Part shown: positions 45,323 to 53,085 of the stretch, piece by piece
How positions within the stretch are numbered: position 1 is the first letter of the stretch
Layout: each line of letters begins with the position of its first letter
DNA from: Clostridium sp. AM33-3
GTDB lineage: Bacteria > Bacillota > Clostridia > Lachnospirales > Lachnospiraceae
Direction: 5' to 3'
Length of the DNA stretch: 64,000 nucleotides
Assembly: GCF_003480315.1 (NCBI RefSeq)
Contig: NZ_QUIV01000009.1
Location: 52,366-116,365, forward strand
Notes under the pieces: generated by a model
What the model saw: only the letters and a program-made list of their open reading frames with translations
What the model was told of the DNA's origin: nothing
The model's database searches: none
Position numbers and translations under genes: made by a program

Positions 45323-46417
45323 TCAGGAGGCATTTCTTTTTTCCAGCATTTCCATTGCCTTTGCCAGCATTTCCGGCGTCACTTTATACGGATAATGCCG
45401 GATATCCGACATATTCGGGATCCGGGTCATACTCTCCTGCCACTGTTCTTTTGTGATCTCAATCTCTTCCAGGGAAACCGGAAGCTTTAAATCTTTGTTT
45501 AACTGATAGATCTTTTCGAATTCTTCCATCTGACCATCCACAAGCAGCAGCAAAAGTACGCCGAAGCCTACCACTTCTCCATGCAAATGCTTTTCTTCAA
45601 TAACCGGATAGGAAGTCAGCGCGTAGAACACCGCATGCGCCAGTCCGCTGTTGTAATCCGGTGTGAAATCCTTCGTCAGGAAGATGGAAGCAATTCCGGT
45701 CGTGACCACGATCGCTAGAACCGCCTGCTCCACCTCATAAGAACAGAGTCCCTTTTTATGGTCTTCCAGTGCCTTTACACCGTACATGAGCAGCGGATCG
45801 CGGCACATATGGCTGGTTGCCACTCCAAGAGAGGTAAAATGCTCCAGACGCTCATCCCGGGAAGAAATAGCTGCTTCATAATATTTCGCGTAAGTATCGC
45901 CAATACCGGCCCACATATACTGGCTTGGTGCTTTTGCGATGATCTCCGTATCAATGAAAGAATGCATCACCGGCCGCACAAAGAAATTCGGTTTTAAGAA
46001 AGTGCCATCTTCATTGTACATAATAGACACCGACGTACATGCCGCACAGTTGGAGGCAATGGTAGGGAAAGCGAATACCGGTTTATCATCCGTGATGCAC
46101 AAACACTTTACGGTGTCTAATGCCTTTCCGCCTCCCACGCCAAATACCATATCTGCCTCTTCGTATTCCGGCATTTCACGCAGTTTTTCCACGGTCGCGT
46201 AAGTACAGTCTGTCCCATAAAGCTTAGTTCCGATGATCTCAAGATTTGTTTTTGCCACATAGGCGCGAATCTTGTCTTCCGCTGCGTTCAGTGCCCGTCT
46301 TCCGCCAATGATCAGAACCTTTTTTCCGTAAGATTCACAGACCGGACCGATTTTATCATAAATCTTGTCGCCGATCGAATAATTAGGTAAATGAACCTCG
46401 TAATTTTCCAGTTTCAC
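45323..46417 (-). CDS. Iron-type (glycerol dehydrogenase-like) NAD-dependent alcohol dehydrogenase
   Basis: 364 aa. The N-terminal nucleotide domain has MVFGVGGGKALDTVK. The C-terminal metal-binding domain shows the Asp and two His groups in GIGDTYAKYYEA, SGLAHAVFYAL and HLHGEVVGFGVLL, as in glycerol dehydrogenase (Zn or Fe). FAFPTIASNCAACTSVS is also typical. The substrate is unknown. It has its own promoter, located inside the truncated gene upstream, and converges on brnQ. Confidence 0.85.
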   Translation of the reverse strand: MKLENYEVHLPNYSIGDKIYDKIGPVCESYGKKVLIIGGRRALNAAEDKIRAYVAKTNLEIIGTKLYGTDCTYATVEKLREMPEYEEADMVFGVGGGKALDTVKCLCITDDKPVFAFPTIASNCAACTSVSIMYNEDGTFLKPNFFVRPVMHSFIDTEIIAKAPSQYMWAGIGDTYAKYYEAAISSRDERLEHFTSLGVATSHMCRDPLLMYGVKALEDHKKGLCSYEVEQAVLAIVVTTGIASIFLTKDFTPDYNSGLAHAVFYALTSYPVIEEKHLHGEVVGFGVLLLLLVDGQMEEFEKIYQLNKDLKLPVSLEEIEITKEQWQESMTRIPNMSDIRHYPYKVTPEMLAKAMEMLEKRNAS

Positions 46418-46456
46418 GCGTTTCGCTCCTCCTCAACTTCTTCTCGTTTTTCTGTT

Positions 46457-46663
46457 CTACGTTTCATTATACCTGCAAACGGTCTGTGATACAACCAAAG
46501 TTTCTCTCCATGTGTTTTTCTGGAACGCGACATGCGCTTTTACAGAATCACTCACCACCCTGTCATCCTGATGAAAATGTTTCCAGACGCTTGCGCCCGG
46601 ACGGTCAACCTCGCGGCCTGCTACCATTGCCTTGATTCTCTCATACGGTGTTAGACTGCGCAT
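46457..46663 (-). pseudogene. Truncated UroD/MtaA-like methyltransferase gene
   Basis: 68 codons. The first 50 residues (SLTPYERIKAMVAGREVDRP, then ASVWKHFHQDDR) match the start of uroporphyrinogen decarboxylase-type proteins of about 330-370 aa. Homology stops at about residue 50 and the rest reads through the promoter of the next gene. A good ribosome site (AAGGAGGGA) remains. It has no active-site region, so it is non-functional. Confidence 0.75.
46466..46494 (-). promoter_or_regulatory. Promoter of the alcohol dehydrogenase gene
   Basis: Minus-strand TTGTAT (46489-46494), 17 bases, TATAAT (46466-46471), about 50 bases before its ATG and inside the truncated UroD frame. Confidence 0.6.
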
Positions 46664-46764
46664 TCCGTTCCCTCCTTTTATCTCATAATCGAATGTTCTC
46701 CTTTCCTGGCAGCTTTATCTTTCGTTTCTGCAACTATGCATCAATATTCCCATTTAATCATTAG

Positions 46765-46778
46765 GTAAATAGGTATAT
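46765..46778 (-). promoter_or_regulatory. Shared 14-bp element upstream of the truncated UroD-like gene
   Basis: ATATACCTATTTAC on the minus strand, 102 bases upstream of the ATG. The same 14-mer lies the same distance from the intact UroD-like gene. TTTACC here and TATTGA 17 bases later could be the promoter. Confidence 0.55.
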
Positions 46779-46782
46779 TAAT

Positions 46783-46834
46783 TCAAAATAGGGTCACTGC
46801 ATTCGTGACATTGACGAATGCAGTGACCCTATTT
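46783..46834 (-). terminator. Strong terminator after the UroD/MtaA-like gene
   Basis: A perfect 21-bp stem (arms 46786-46806 and 46814-46834) around a 7-base loop, followed on the minus strand by TTTTGAATT. Confidence 0.85.
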
Positions 46835-46861
46835 CCGTTTCCTGTTCGTATTGCTATGTTA

Positions 46862-47854
46862 TCAGCCTTTTCCAAATTCTTCAGCTGCCTCACGGACCCA
46901 CTGAATATGGGAAGCCGGCGTTCCACGCGGAATGGTGCAGTCAGCACCCAGAATAACGCCTCTGGAGCCCGCTGCACTGAGAATTCTCTTGGTCTCAGCC
47001 TTAATCTGCTCTTCGGTTCCGGAATAAAGCACACCGTCTGTTGTATTGGCGAAACCACCTACAACCGCACGGTTGCCAAAAATCTTTCTTCCTTCCTCAA
47101 GCGGAATGCCTTCTACCACGGTTGCCCAGTTGACAGCCTTAACCGGATAATCCTTGAAGGTGGTAAGGTCATTCTTTCTGCCGGCATAACCGCAGATGTG
47201 AATCATATTGCAGTCATTTGCCGCATTAGCAACCTCCAGAACCGCAAGCTCAGACGGCTCGATAATTCTCTGATACTCTTCTCTTGAAATGCCATCATAA
47301 CATCCAACGCTGAAATAGATACCGTCCACACCAGCTTCACGTATAGCTCTGTCTGCAAGGATCTTTACATCCTCAGCAATGGTAAGCAATGCATTTTTCA
47401 AGGCTTCCGGGTCCTCCTCATAGAAGCTGGTAATGTTCTTAAAGGAAAGATTCTCTGTTGCAAAAGTCAGATAAGAAGCCGGTGAAAATACATTGTAAAG
47501 TGTAACCATATCTTTTCCGTACTGGGAAGCAACTTTCTTCACCATATCAATCTGTCTGTCAATCCATGCGAGTGTCTCCGGCTTGCCTGATTTGATCTTC
47601 TTCAGATCTGCTGCGCAGGTAACCGGCTCAGATGCTACGCCTGGATAGTGAAAGAAACCATCGCTCATGATCTTTAAGAAATCCGGCTCCACATCTTTAC
47701 AAAATTTCAGATGACCATTGTAGTTAATCTTCACTAATTCATCGGTCAGCGGAACAGTTTCATCCTTGGCAAAATGATACCAGAAACCGATTGGTGCACG
47801 ATCTGTTTCTTCATTATTAAATGTCTTCAGTACAAGATCTCTCTTATATGACAT
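46862..47854 (-). CDS. UroD-fold protein, probably MtaA-type corrinoid methyltransferase
   Basis: 330 aa, TIM-barrel uroporphyrinogen decarboxylase superfamily. It lacks the HemE arginine-rich porphyrin pocket near the N-terminus. It carries the zinc-ligand pattern of methylcobamide methyltransferases: MIHICGYAG (His and Cys) and LGADCTIPRG (Cys). Such enzymes move methyl groups between a corrinoid protein and a thiol or folate. No corrinoid protein or activase gene is adjacent, so the substrate is unknown. AGGAGGA precedes the ATG. Confidence 0.75.
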   Translation of the reverse strand: MSYKRDLVLKTFNNEETDRAPIGFWYHFAKDETVPLTDELVKINYNGHLKFCKDVEPDFLKIMSDGFFHYPGVASEPVTCAADLKKIKSGKPETLAWIDRQIDMVKKVASQYGKDMVTLYNVFSPASYLTFATENLSFKNITSFYEEDPEALKNALLTIAEDVKILADRAIREAGVDGIYFSVGCYDGISREEYQRIIEPSELAVLEVANAANDCNMIHICGYAGRKNDLTTFKDYPVKAVNWATVVEGIPLEEGRKIFGNRAVVGGFANTTDGVLYSGTEEQIKAETKRILSAAGSRGVILGADCTIPRGTPASHIQWVREAAEEFGKG

Positions 47855-47932
47855 GGTACTTCCTCCTTGCTCCTATGCGTTCTGATAATATTCTCAAATC
47901 TTTTCACAAATACGTACAGATTCGATAATATA

Positions 47933-47960
47933 ACTATACTCCCTTTTACCCATTTGTAAA
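47933..47960 (-). promoter_or_regulatory. Promoter of the UroD/MtaA-like gene
   Basis: Minus-strand TTTACA (47955-47960), 16 bases, TATAGT (47933-47938). Confidence 0.55.
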
Positions 47961-47969
47961 TAGGTATAT
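47956..47969 (-). promoter_or_regulatory. Shared 14-bp element upstream of the intact UroD-like gene
   Basis: ATATACCTATTTAC on the minus strand, 102 bases before the ATG, overlapping the -35 box. Continues into AAATGG, giving a CCTATTT/AAATGG dyad. Confidence 0.55.
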
Positions 47970-47989
47970 ATGATGTTTTTATCATAATC

Positions 47990-48018
47990 ACAAACAGGCA
48001 GCCATTTCCGACTGCCTG
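47990..48018 (-). terminator. Probable terminator after the aldo/keto reductase
   Basis: Minus-strand stem AGGCAGTC / GGCTGCCT, loop GGAAAT, then GTTTGTGATT; the T-tract is weak. Confidence 0.5.
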
Positions 48019-48088
48019 CTCTTACTTGGTACTGCTGCTCTCTGGTTTGTGAAATCCTTTTCTTTTTCTTGCTGCCCGATCAATTCTT

Positions 48089-49138
48089 CTACTTCATCAA
48101 ATGATTTCGATCCGTCAGAATAATCCCCTTATATCTCGGAGAGGTCCGCTCTAATTCATAGCACTCTCCCTCCGGCGTCGGATACTGATTCACGAAATCA
48201 CGGATCTGTTTCATTTCGTCTTCTGTCAGATCAAATGCCAGGGTCTGAAGATTGAACTGAACATGTTTGGAATTTCTGGTTCCAACCATAACTGCGCCCA
48301 CACTCTTCTGATTTAAGATATACTGGGTTGCCACGTTGGCAATCGACACTCCGTGGTGATCTGCAATGGACTTCAGTACCGGAAGCAGTTTCTGCATGCC
48401 ATCCCAGCCTAACGAGTCCTCTATGATCTGCATATACTTAACCTGAGAACGGGTTTCCGGCGCCTCATACGCCTTTCCCATGTAACGCTCTGCCAGAAAT
48501 CCGCCTGCCAGGGTCCCATACGCAAACGTATAAATGCCATGCTCTGCGCTATAATCCAGAAGGGTGCGTTCCGGGCGGCGATCAAATACAGAATACTGTG
48601 CCTGATTGGACACCACAGGAATTCCCGCATCCACCATCTGCTTCAACGCATTGGTATCCATGTTGCACATGCCGATGTTGCGGATTTTTCCTTTTTCCTG
48701 CAGCCTTACCAGATCAAACGCAGTCTCCATCATACCCGGAACATCAAAATCCCACCAATGGAACTGAACCAGATCCAGCGCCTCCCGGTGCATTCTCTTC
48801 AAAGACCGGTCCACAATTCCTTCTGTGTACTTCATATTGATGACCGGAAGCACATCTTTATCCGGCACGAATTTGGTGTGGATCTGAATATCCTCCTCCT
48901 GATAATGGCCGCTTTCTTTTAATTCCATAACAAACCGGCCCAGCACTTCCTCTGCACCCGTATAAATATCCGCACAGTCAAACGTTGTAAAGCCCTGCTC
49001 CACCAGCTCATGAAACGCGCGAATGGCATCATCGTAGTCCAGATGGCCCTGCAGACAATGTTCCGCAGACAGCTGCCAGCATCCATTGATAACACGGTTA
49101 AAGGTATATCCATTTTTAAATTGACATTTTTTCTGCAT
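48089..49138 (-). CDS. Aldo/keto reductase
   Basis: 349-aa NAD(P)H-dependent TIM-barrel oxidoreductase. The catalytic tetrad positions are visible: DCADIYTGAEEVLGRF (Asp, Tyr), HTKFVPD (Lys) and VQFHWWDFD (His). The C-terminal AVMVGTRNSKHVQFN segment binds the cofactor. The substrate is unknown. Third gene of the NhaC-TIGR04076-reductase run, 33 bases after the TIGR04076 gene. Confidence 0.9.
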   Translation of the reverse strand: MQKKCQFKNGYTFNRVINGCWQLSAEHCLQGHLDYDDAIRAFHELVEQGFTTFDCADIYTGAEEVLGRFVMELKESGHYQEEDIQIHTKFVPDKDVLPVINMKYTEGIVDRSLKRMHREALDLVQFHWWDFDVPGMMETAFDLVRLQEKGKIRNIGMCNMDTNALKQMVDAGIPVVSNQAQYSVFDRRPERTLLDYSAEHGIYTFAYGTLAGGFLAERYMGKAYEAPETRSQVKYMQIIEDSLGWDGMQKLLPVLKSIADHHGVSIANVATQYILNQKSVGAVMVGTRNSKHVQFNLQTLAFDLTEDEMKQIRDFVNQYPTPEGECYELERTSPRYKGIILTDRNHLMK

Positions 49139-49171
49139 GACAGATTTCCTCTTTTCTTAAATTTTGTTTTC

Positions 49172-49510
49172 TCACTCCGGCCTTTGGATCGGCACCACCG
49201 TGCACTGTCCATGACTCTGAATCCGTTTTCCTACTCTTGTAATTTTAAATCTGGCTCCACAGTTTGGATCCGGACAGGCGATCTCGGTATCCGAAAGCAT
49301 CCAGTCATTCGGGTCCAATGGCCGCTGCTTTGCCGGAAGTAGCGGAATAAGGGCACTTAAAGAATACATGGAAAAGGATGTATCTTTCGGGAACACCAGA
49401 TTCTCCCCCTGTACCAGAAAATAATCTCCCGCCCTGTGGCTGCACACCATCGGCCGGTCTGTGGCTACCACTTCCACTTTTAAATCATATAAAGTAAATG
49501 TATCGTCCAT
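49172..49510 (-). CDS. TIGR04076-family protein
   Basis: 112 aa, no signal peptide. The SMYSLSALIPLLPAKQRPLD and ACPDPNCGARFKIT segments resemble the TIGR04076 family as I remember it. The C-terminal CPDPNC pair may bind metal. Function is unknown; relatives often sit beside oxidoreductases, as here. It starts 15 bases after the NhaC-type gene, so it shares its T-box control. Confidence 0.7.
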   Translation of the reverse strand: MDDTFTLYDLKVEVVATDRPMVCSHRAGDYFLVQGENLVFPKDTSFSMYSLSALIPLLPAKQRPLDPNDWMLSDTEIACPDPNCGARFKITRVGKRIQSHGQCTVVPIQRPE

Positions 49511-49525
49511 TCTGTCTGCTCCTTT

Positions 49526-50905
49526 TTATTCTTCTTTCTGACATCCCCAGCCAGTCAGCACTGCCCCCAAAAATACAGCAAATAATACAAAGCCATAAAT
49601 GGTTCCGCCTGCTACAACAACAGGAGAAAGTCCGGTCAGGGCAGATCCGATAAATACAAACACACTCATAAACGGAATGATGGCCGGGAGACTGTTGGCC
49701 GTACCATCCAATAGGTTTGCCCTGCGGTATGGATGAATATTTCTTGCCGCTCCAATCTTATTTAAAATAGGTCCAAATGTCAAAATGGAAGCACTGGTCA
49801 CGCCGCCTAACAGAATGGTCGTAAACGCGATACCCATCATACAGATTAACTCTGCCCCATGGGTGGTGCTCGCCATCCTGCTGTTCAGAATCTTCTCAGC
49901 AATCAGATTCAGCATACCTGCATCACTCAAAACTCCCATGATGCCAAATACCGAAATGACCAGTGCGCAGGTCGGCAAAATGTTGTTGATGCCATCGATC
50001 AAAAAGCCTACTGCTGCATTGTTTGCCGCGTCGTTGGAAAATACCTGTGCCGGAGTGAAAAGTCCTGCTGCCAGGCCAACCACAGTACCCGTTACCAGAC
50101 CCACTAAAATACCTTCGTAAATATTTCTCGTTTTTGTTGAAACAGTTAACATCAGAACAACCGGGATCAGCATCACCAGAGAAACCGGATTGGCTGCCGC
50201 GTCAATGGAACCGCCCTCATATACACCGCCCATACCACCAAAGACCGCAAAGATCACAATCGTGATCAAACCTGCCACTGCGGAATATTTAATACGGCTG
50301 GAAACAACGCCGCCGATATCTGCCGGCTTTCCATTTTTAAACTGCTGTGTCGATGCGGATGCAATGGTCGTATCTGAAATCGGAGCCAGATTGTCACCGA
50401 AAATTGCGCCAGACACAATACATCCCGCCATCATCATTTCATTCGCGCCCAGCATAATGCCAGCCGGATAAAAAATCGGAAACGCGATAAACATGGTTCC
50501 GATGGAAGAACCGGTTGCCGTGGAAACGATGCAGGAAGCAATAAATGTAAATGCCACAAAGATGCCGCCCTTCATGCCAACCGCATTCGCGATCCACACA
50601 AAACCGCCGGAAAGGCCGCACAGTTTAATCAGAGCACTGAACATACCGACCAGCAATAAAATCACAACAACCGACACCGACGTGATTGAGGAAATGCCCT
50701 TGATGGCACTCTCCCAAAAATCACTGTAGCTGGTACAGAAAACGCCGCCGATCAGAAGCGCCAGAAAACCACCTACCGCAAGTGCCTCCATATTGAAGGC
50801 CTTAAATCCAATGAAAAGCACCATGCAGAAGAACACATAAATTGCTACCGGAATCAGCGACATCCCGATCCCGCCCCGAAACTGAAGTTTTCTCTCTTCA
50901 CTCAT
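49526..50905 (-). CDS. NhaC-type secondary transporter, predicted tryptophan (aromatic) importer
   Basis: 459-aa membrane protein with about 11-12 hydrophobic segments, of the NhaC Na+/H+ antiporter superfamily. Segments such as ATGSSIGTMFIAFPIF, GDNLAPISDTTIAS and GVTSASILTFGPI are typical. NhaC relatives include antiporters and substrate exchangers. The upstream leader is a T-box with a TGG specifier, which argues for tryptophan-starvation induction and hence amino acid import rather than pH homeostasis. ATG 50905 has AAGGAAGG 8 bases upstream; the open frame extends further into the leader. Confidence 0.8.
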   Translation of the reverse strand: MSEERKLQFRGGIGMSLIPVAIYVFFCMVLFIGFKAFNMEALAVGGFLALLIGGVFCTSYSDFWESAIKGISSITSVSVVVILLLVGMFSALIKLCGLSGGFVWIANAVGMKGGIFVAFTFIASCIVSTATGSSIGTMFIAFPIFYPAGIMLGANEMMMAGCIVSGAIFGDNLAPISDTTIASASTQQFKNGKPADIGGVVSSRIKYSAVAGLITIVIFAVFGGMGGVYEGGSIDAAANPVSLVMLIPVVLMLTVSTKTRNIYEGILVGLVTGTVVGLAAGLFTPAQVFSNDAANNAAVGFLIDGINNILPTCALVISVFGIMGVLSDAGMLNLIAEKILNSRMASTTHGAELICMMGIAFTTILLGGVTSASILTFGPILNKIGAARNIHPYRRANLLDGTANSLPAIIPFMSVFVFIGSALTGLSPVVVAGGTIYGFVLFAVFLGAVLTGWGCQKEE

Positions 50906-51043
50906 ACTGTTTTCCTTCCTTTCTCTTGTTTCCTGTGCTGTAAAAATCTTCAGGAGCTGTCTGGAAATTGTTCCTGGCACCTCCGGCTGACATTCAAGAG
51001 TCCGGCGGAGCGTTTTTATTTCATAAGACACTATTTCCTATGA

Positions 51044-51329
51044 AACAAAAAAAGCCCGCCCCTGAACTACGTTCAAGGACAGGCTGTTATATACCTGCGG
51101 TACCACCTTGTTTGGTGCGAAGCACCCACTCTTTACAGAATGCCATTACATTCCTGGTCCGTTAACGCTGACCGTTGCGTCGCAGCTACTAAAGTCTGAC
51201 CTGTTTTCCCGACCATTCCCTTTCACCTTGCCCTCTGAGGCCCACTTACCATGACACTCTGTCCGGATTCCACCACCCCGAACTCTCTGTGAGACTGCTT
51301 ATATGGTACAACTTCCTCTTCAATGGTTT
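51044..51329 (-). promoter_or_regulatory. T-box riboswitch with TGG (Trp) specifier upstream of the NhaC-type gene
   Basis: T-box AAGGTGGTACCGCAGG near 51094-51109. The terminator stem (AGCCTGTCCTTGAAC / GTTCAGGGGCGGGCT) ends in seven T at 51044-51085. Stem I: TACCAT (about 51303-51308) pairs with ATGGTA, and CACAGAGAG and the GGTGGTGGAA apical loop are present. The triplet at 51242-51244 after TAAG is TGG and is followed by GCCTCAGAG, the same spacing to GAG as the specifiers in the thrS and pheS leaders. Confidence 0.8.
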
Positions 51330-51335
51330 AAAGCA

Positions 51336-51364
51336 ATGATAGCAATGGAACTGAGAAATGTCAA
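51336..51364 (-). promoter_or_regulatory. Sigma-A promoter of the Trp T-box operon
   Basis: Minus-strand TTGACA (51359-51364), 17 bases, TATCAT (51336-51341). Confidence 0.7.
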
Positions 51365-51376
51365 GTATAAATTTTC

Positions 51377-51405
51377 TCGACAGACGGCCATTCCATTATT
51401 ATAAT
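51377..51405 (+). promoter_or_regulatory. Promoter of the flavin reductase gene
   Basis: TCGACA (51377-51382), 17 bases, TATAAT (51400-51405), back-to-back with the T-box promoter. Confidence 0.6.
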
Positions 51406-51468
51406 ACAGGTACCGGGGCACTGCATTCCCTGACCCGGAATCTATATCTGCTTTTAGAGGAGCTGCCT

Positions 51469-52185
51469 ATGAATATCACAGTAATTTACGCTTCCGGCCG
51501 AAAAACCAGATCAAGCACTTACCAGATCGCACAGATGCTCATCAAAGAACTCCTGGAAGATGGAACCTGTTTTTCCTTCTTTCTCCCGGATGACATGCCT
51601 CACATCTGTACCGGATGCCGTGCCTGCATCCTTGGAAAAGAGCACGCCTGCAAAGGTGCTGCCGCCATGGCGCCCATCCTTGAGGCTATGGAACAGTCCG
51701 AGCTGATTCTGTTCTGTGCACCTACTTATGTATATCATGTTCCTGGACAGATGAAATCCCTGCTTGACCACCTCGCATACCGTTGGATGGTTCACCGCCC
51801 TGATCTTACTTTCATGAAAAAGCAGGCAGTCATCATTAACACAGCTGCAGGCGGCGGTATGCGCTCCACCGTCCGCGATATCAAAGACAGTACAGAAAAC
51901 CTGGGATTCGCGAGAACCCACTGCATTTCCCAAAGCGTATGGGATTACGCCTGGAATGATCTGCCGGAATCTTTCCGGAAATCCATTCAGCATAAGGTAA
52001 CACGTACCGCCCGAAATGTCCGGCACTGTGCCAGACATCTGACTCCGTCGCCGAAAGTATGGTGCGAGTTCACCCTCTATCGTTTTCTGCATAAGCACAA
52101 GAAAATGAGCACGGTCGATGATACTTACTGGCAGGAGCATGGCTACAACACAGGATGGCCCTGGAAAAACAAAAAAGCATTGTAA
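51469..52185 (+). CDS. NADPH-dependent FMN reductase / flavodoxin-fold protein
   Basis: 238 aa. The flavodoxin-like fold shows the phosphate-binding start VIYASGRKTRSSTYQIA, a cysteine cluster CTGCRACILGKEHAC (about 46-61) typical of iron-sulfur flavoprotein-like reductases, and CAPTYVYHVPGQMKSLLDH. The C-terminal 80 residues are basic and not assigned. ATG 51469 has GAGGAG 6 bases upstream. Its stop abuts the stop of the converging mazG with no gap. The redox partner is unknown. Confidence 0.85.
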   Translation: MNITVIYASGRKTRSSTYQIAQMLIKELLEDGTCFSFFLPDDMPHICTGCRACILGKEHACKGAAAMAPILEAMEQSELILFCAPTYVYHVPGQMKSLLDHLAYRWMVHRPDLTFMKKQAVIINTAAGGGMRSTVRDIKDSTENLGFARTHCISQSVWDYAWNDLPESFRKSIQHKVTRTARNVRHCARHLTPSPKVWCEFTLYRFLHKHKKMSTVDDTYWQEHGYNTGWPWKNKKAL

Positions 52186-52683
52186 TTACTGAAACCCTTT
52201 TCGTTTTCGGGCCGCTCCGATCAGTTCTTCTGCCTCATCAAACGCGCCGGGCAGATAGCTTTCCATCCACTCTTTTCCCTCTTTTTCCTGTTTCTTGATT
52301 TCAGCCCAGTTCACCAGAACTTCATCCGAGCCGGAAACCGCGGTGGTTCCAAACACATGCGGGTGCCGGCGAATCATTTTATCCGTGATTCCACGCATGA
52401 CATCCTCCAGCGTAAATAAGCCTTCTTCCTTTGCAATCTGCGCATGCATGACCACCTGCAAAAGCAGGTCACCCAACTCTTCTTTTAAGTTCTCTGCATT
52501 TCCCGTCTGCTCCAGAATGTTGATGCCGCCAACCACCTCCGCGGCCTCCTCCACACAGGCTGCTTTCAGGGAACCATGGGTCTGCTCCCGGTCCCAGGGG
52601 CATCCGTCCTCCGCGCGAAGACGGGCAATAACCTGTACCAGCCGGTTTAATTCTTTGTCTAATGGATTGTAATTGTCGTTCAT
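52186..52683 (-). CDS. mazG: MazG-family nucleoside triphosphate pyrophosphohydrolase
   Basis: 165 aa, single MazG domain (the E. coli protein has two). The metal-binding EEAAEVVGG (EExxE) and LKEELGDLLLQVVMHA motifs are present, and CPWDREQTHGSLKAACVEEA is the family start. Hydrolyses aberrant or excess NTPs to NMP and PPi. Lies immediately downstream of a JetD-like relic. Confidence 0.93.
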   Translation of the reverse strand: MNDNYNPLDKELNRLVQVIARLRAEDGCPWDREQTHGSLKAACVEEAAEVVGGINILEQTGNAENLKEELGDLLLQVVMHAQIAKEEGLFTLEDVMRGITDKMIRRHPHVFGTTAVSGSDEVLVNWAEIKKQEKEGKEWMESYLPGAFDEAEELIGAARKRKGFQ

Positions 52684-52703
52684 AACTGGTCTCCCATTTT
52701 ACC

Positions 52704-53003
52704 TTATTTCTTTATTTCAAGACAGGACAGCCTCGGCTGGCCATTCATGCACATACATGACTTTTCTTCACATATCATTGCAAACACAGACGGATTTTCT
52801 ACAATATAGATCTCATTGTCCCTGCACCGGATCTGACTTAGTCTGGCTATTACAGTTAGCGAAAGCTGGAGTATATCCTTTTCCCGAAAAAATCATTCGA
52901 TTCCTCCGTGTAATGTTCCATCTTTTTTTAAAGCCTGCACATGATAAAGCATAGCATAATTGGAAATATCATTGATCAGTATTCCTGCCAACAGATAGCT
53001 TTT
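52704..53003 (-). pseudogene. Relic of a TIGR02679 (Wadjet JetD-like) gene
   Basis: One reading frame of 100 codons runs from AAA at 53001-53003 to TAA at 52704-52706 with a single internal TGA. It contains DISNYAMLYHVQALKKDGTL, HGGIE, the TGA stop, then FFREKDILQLSLTVIARLSQ and IYIVENPSVFAMICEE. The ENPSVF motif and the preceding ISNY..KKDGTLH segment match what I recall of the C-terminal DUF2399/TIGR02679 toprim-like nuclease of type II Wadjet anti-plasmid systems. The N-terminal two thirds and the stop-free frame are gone, and jetA-C are absent. Confidence 0.6.
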
Positions 53004-53085
53004 CTGTTTGTTTCGTCACTTTCATTATACAACACAAACGATTTAAGGTGTCTTTCTTTTTATGCAAAATCACGAACTCGCTCAT

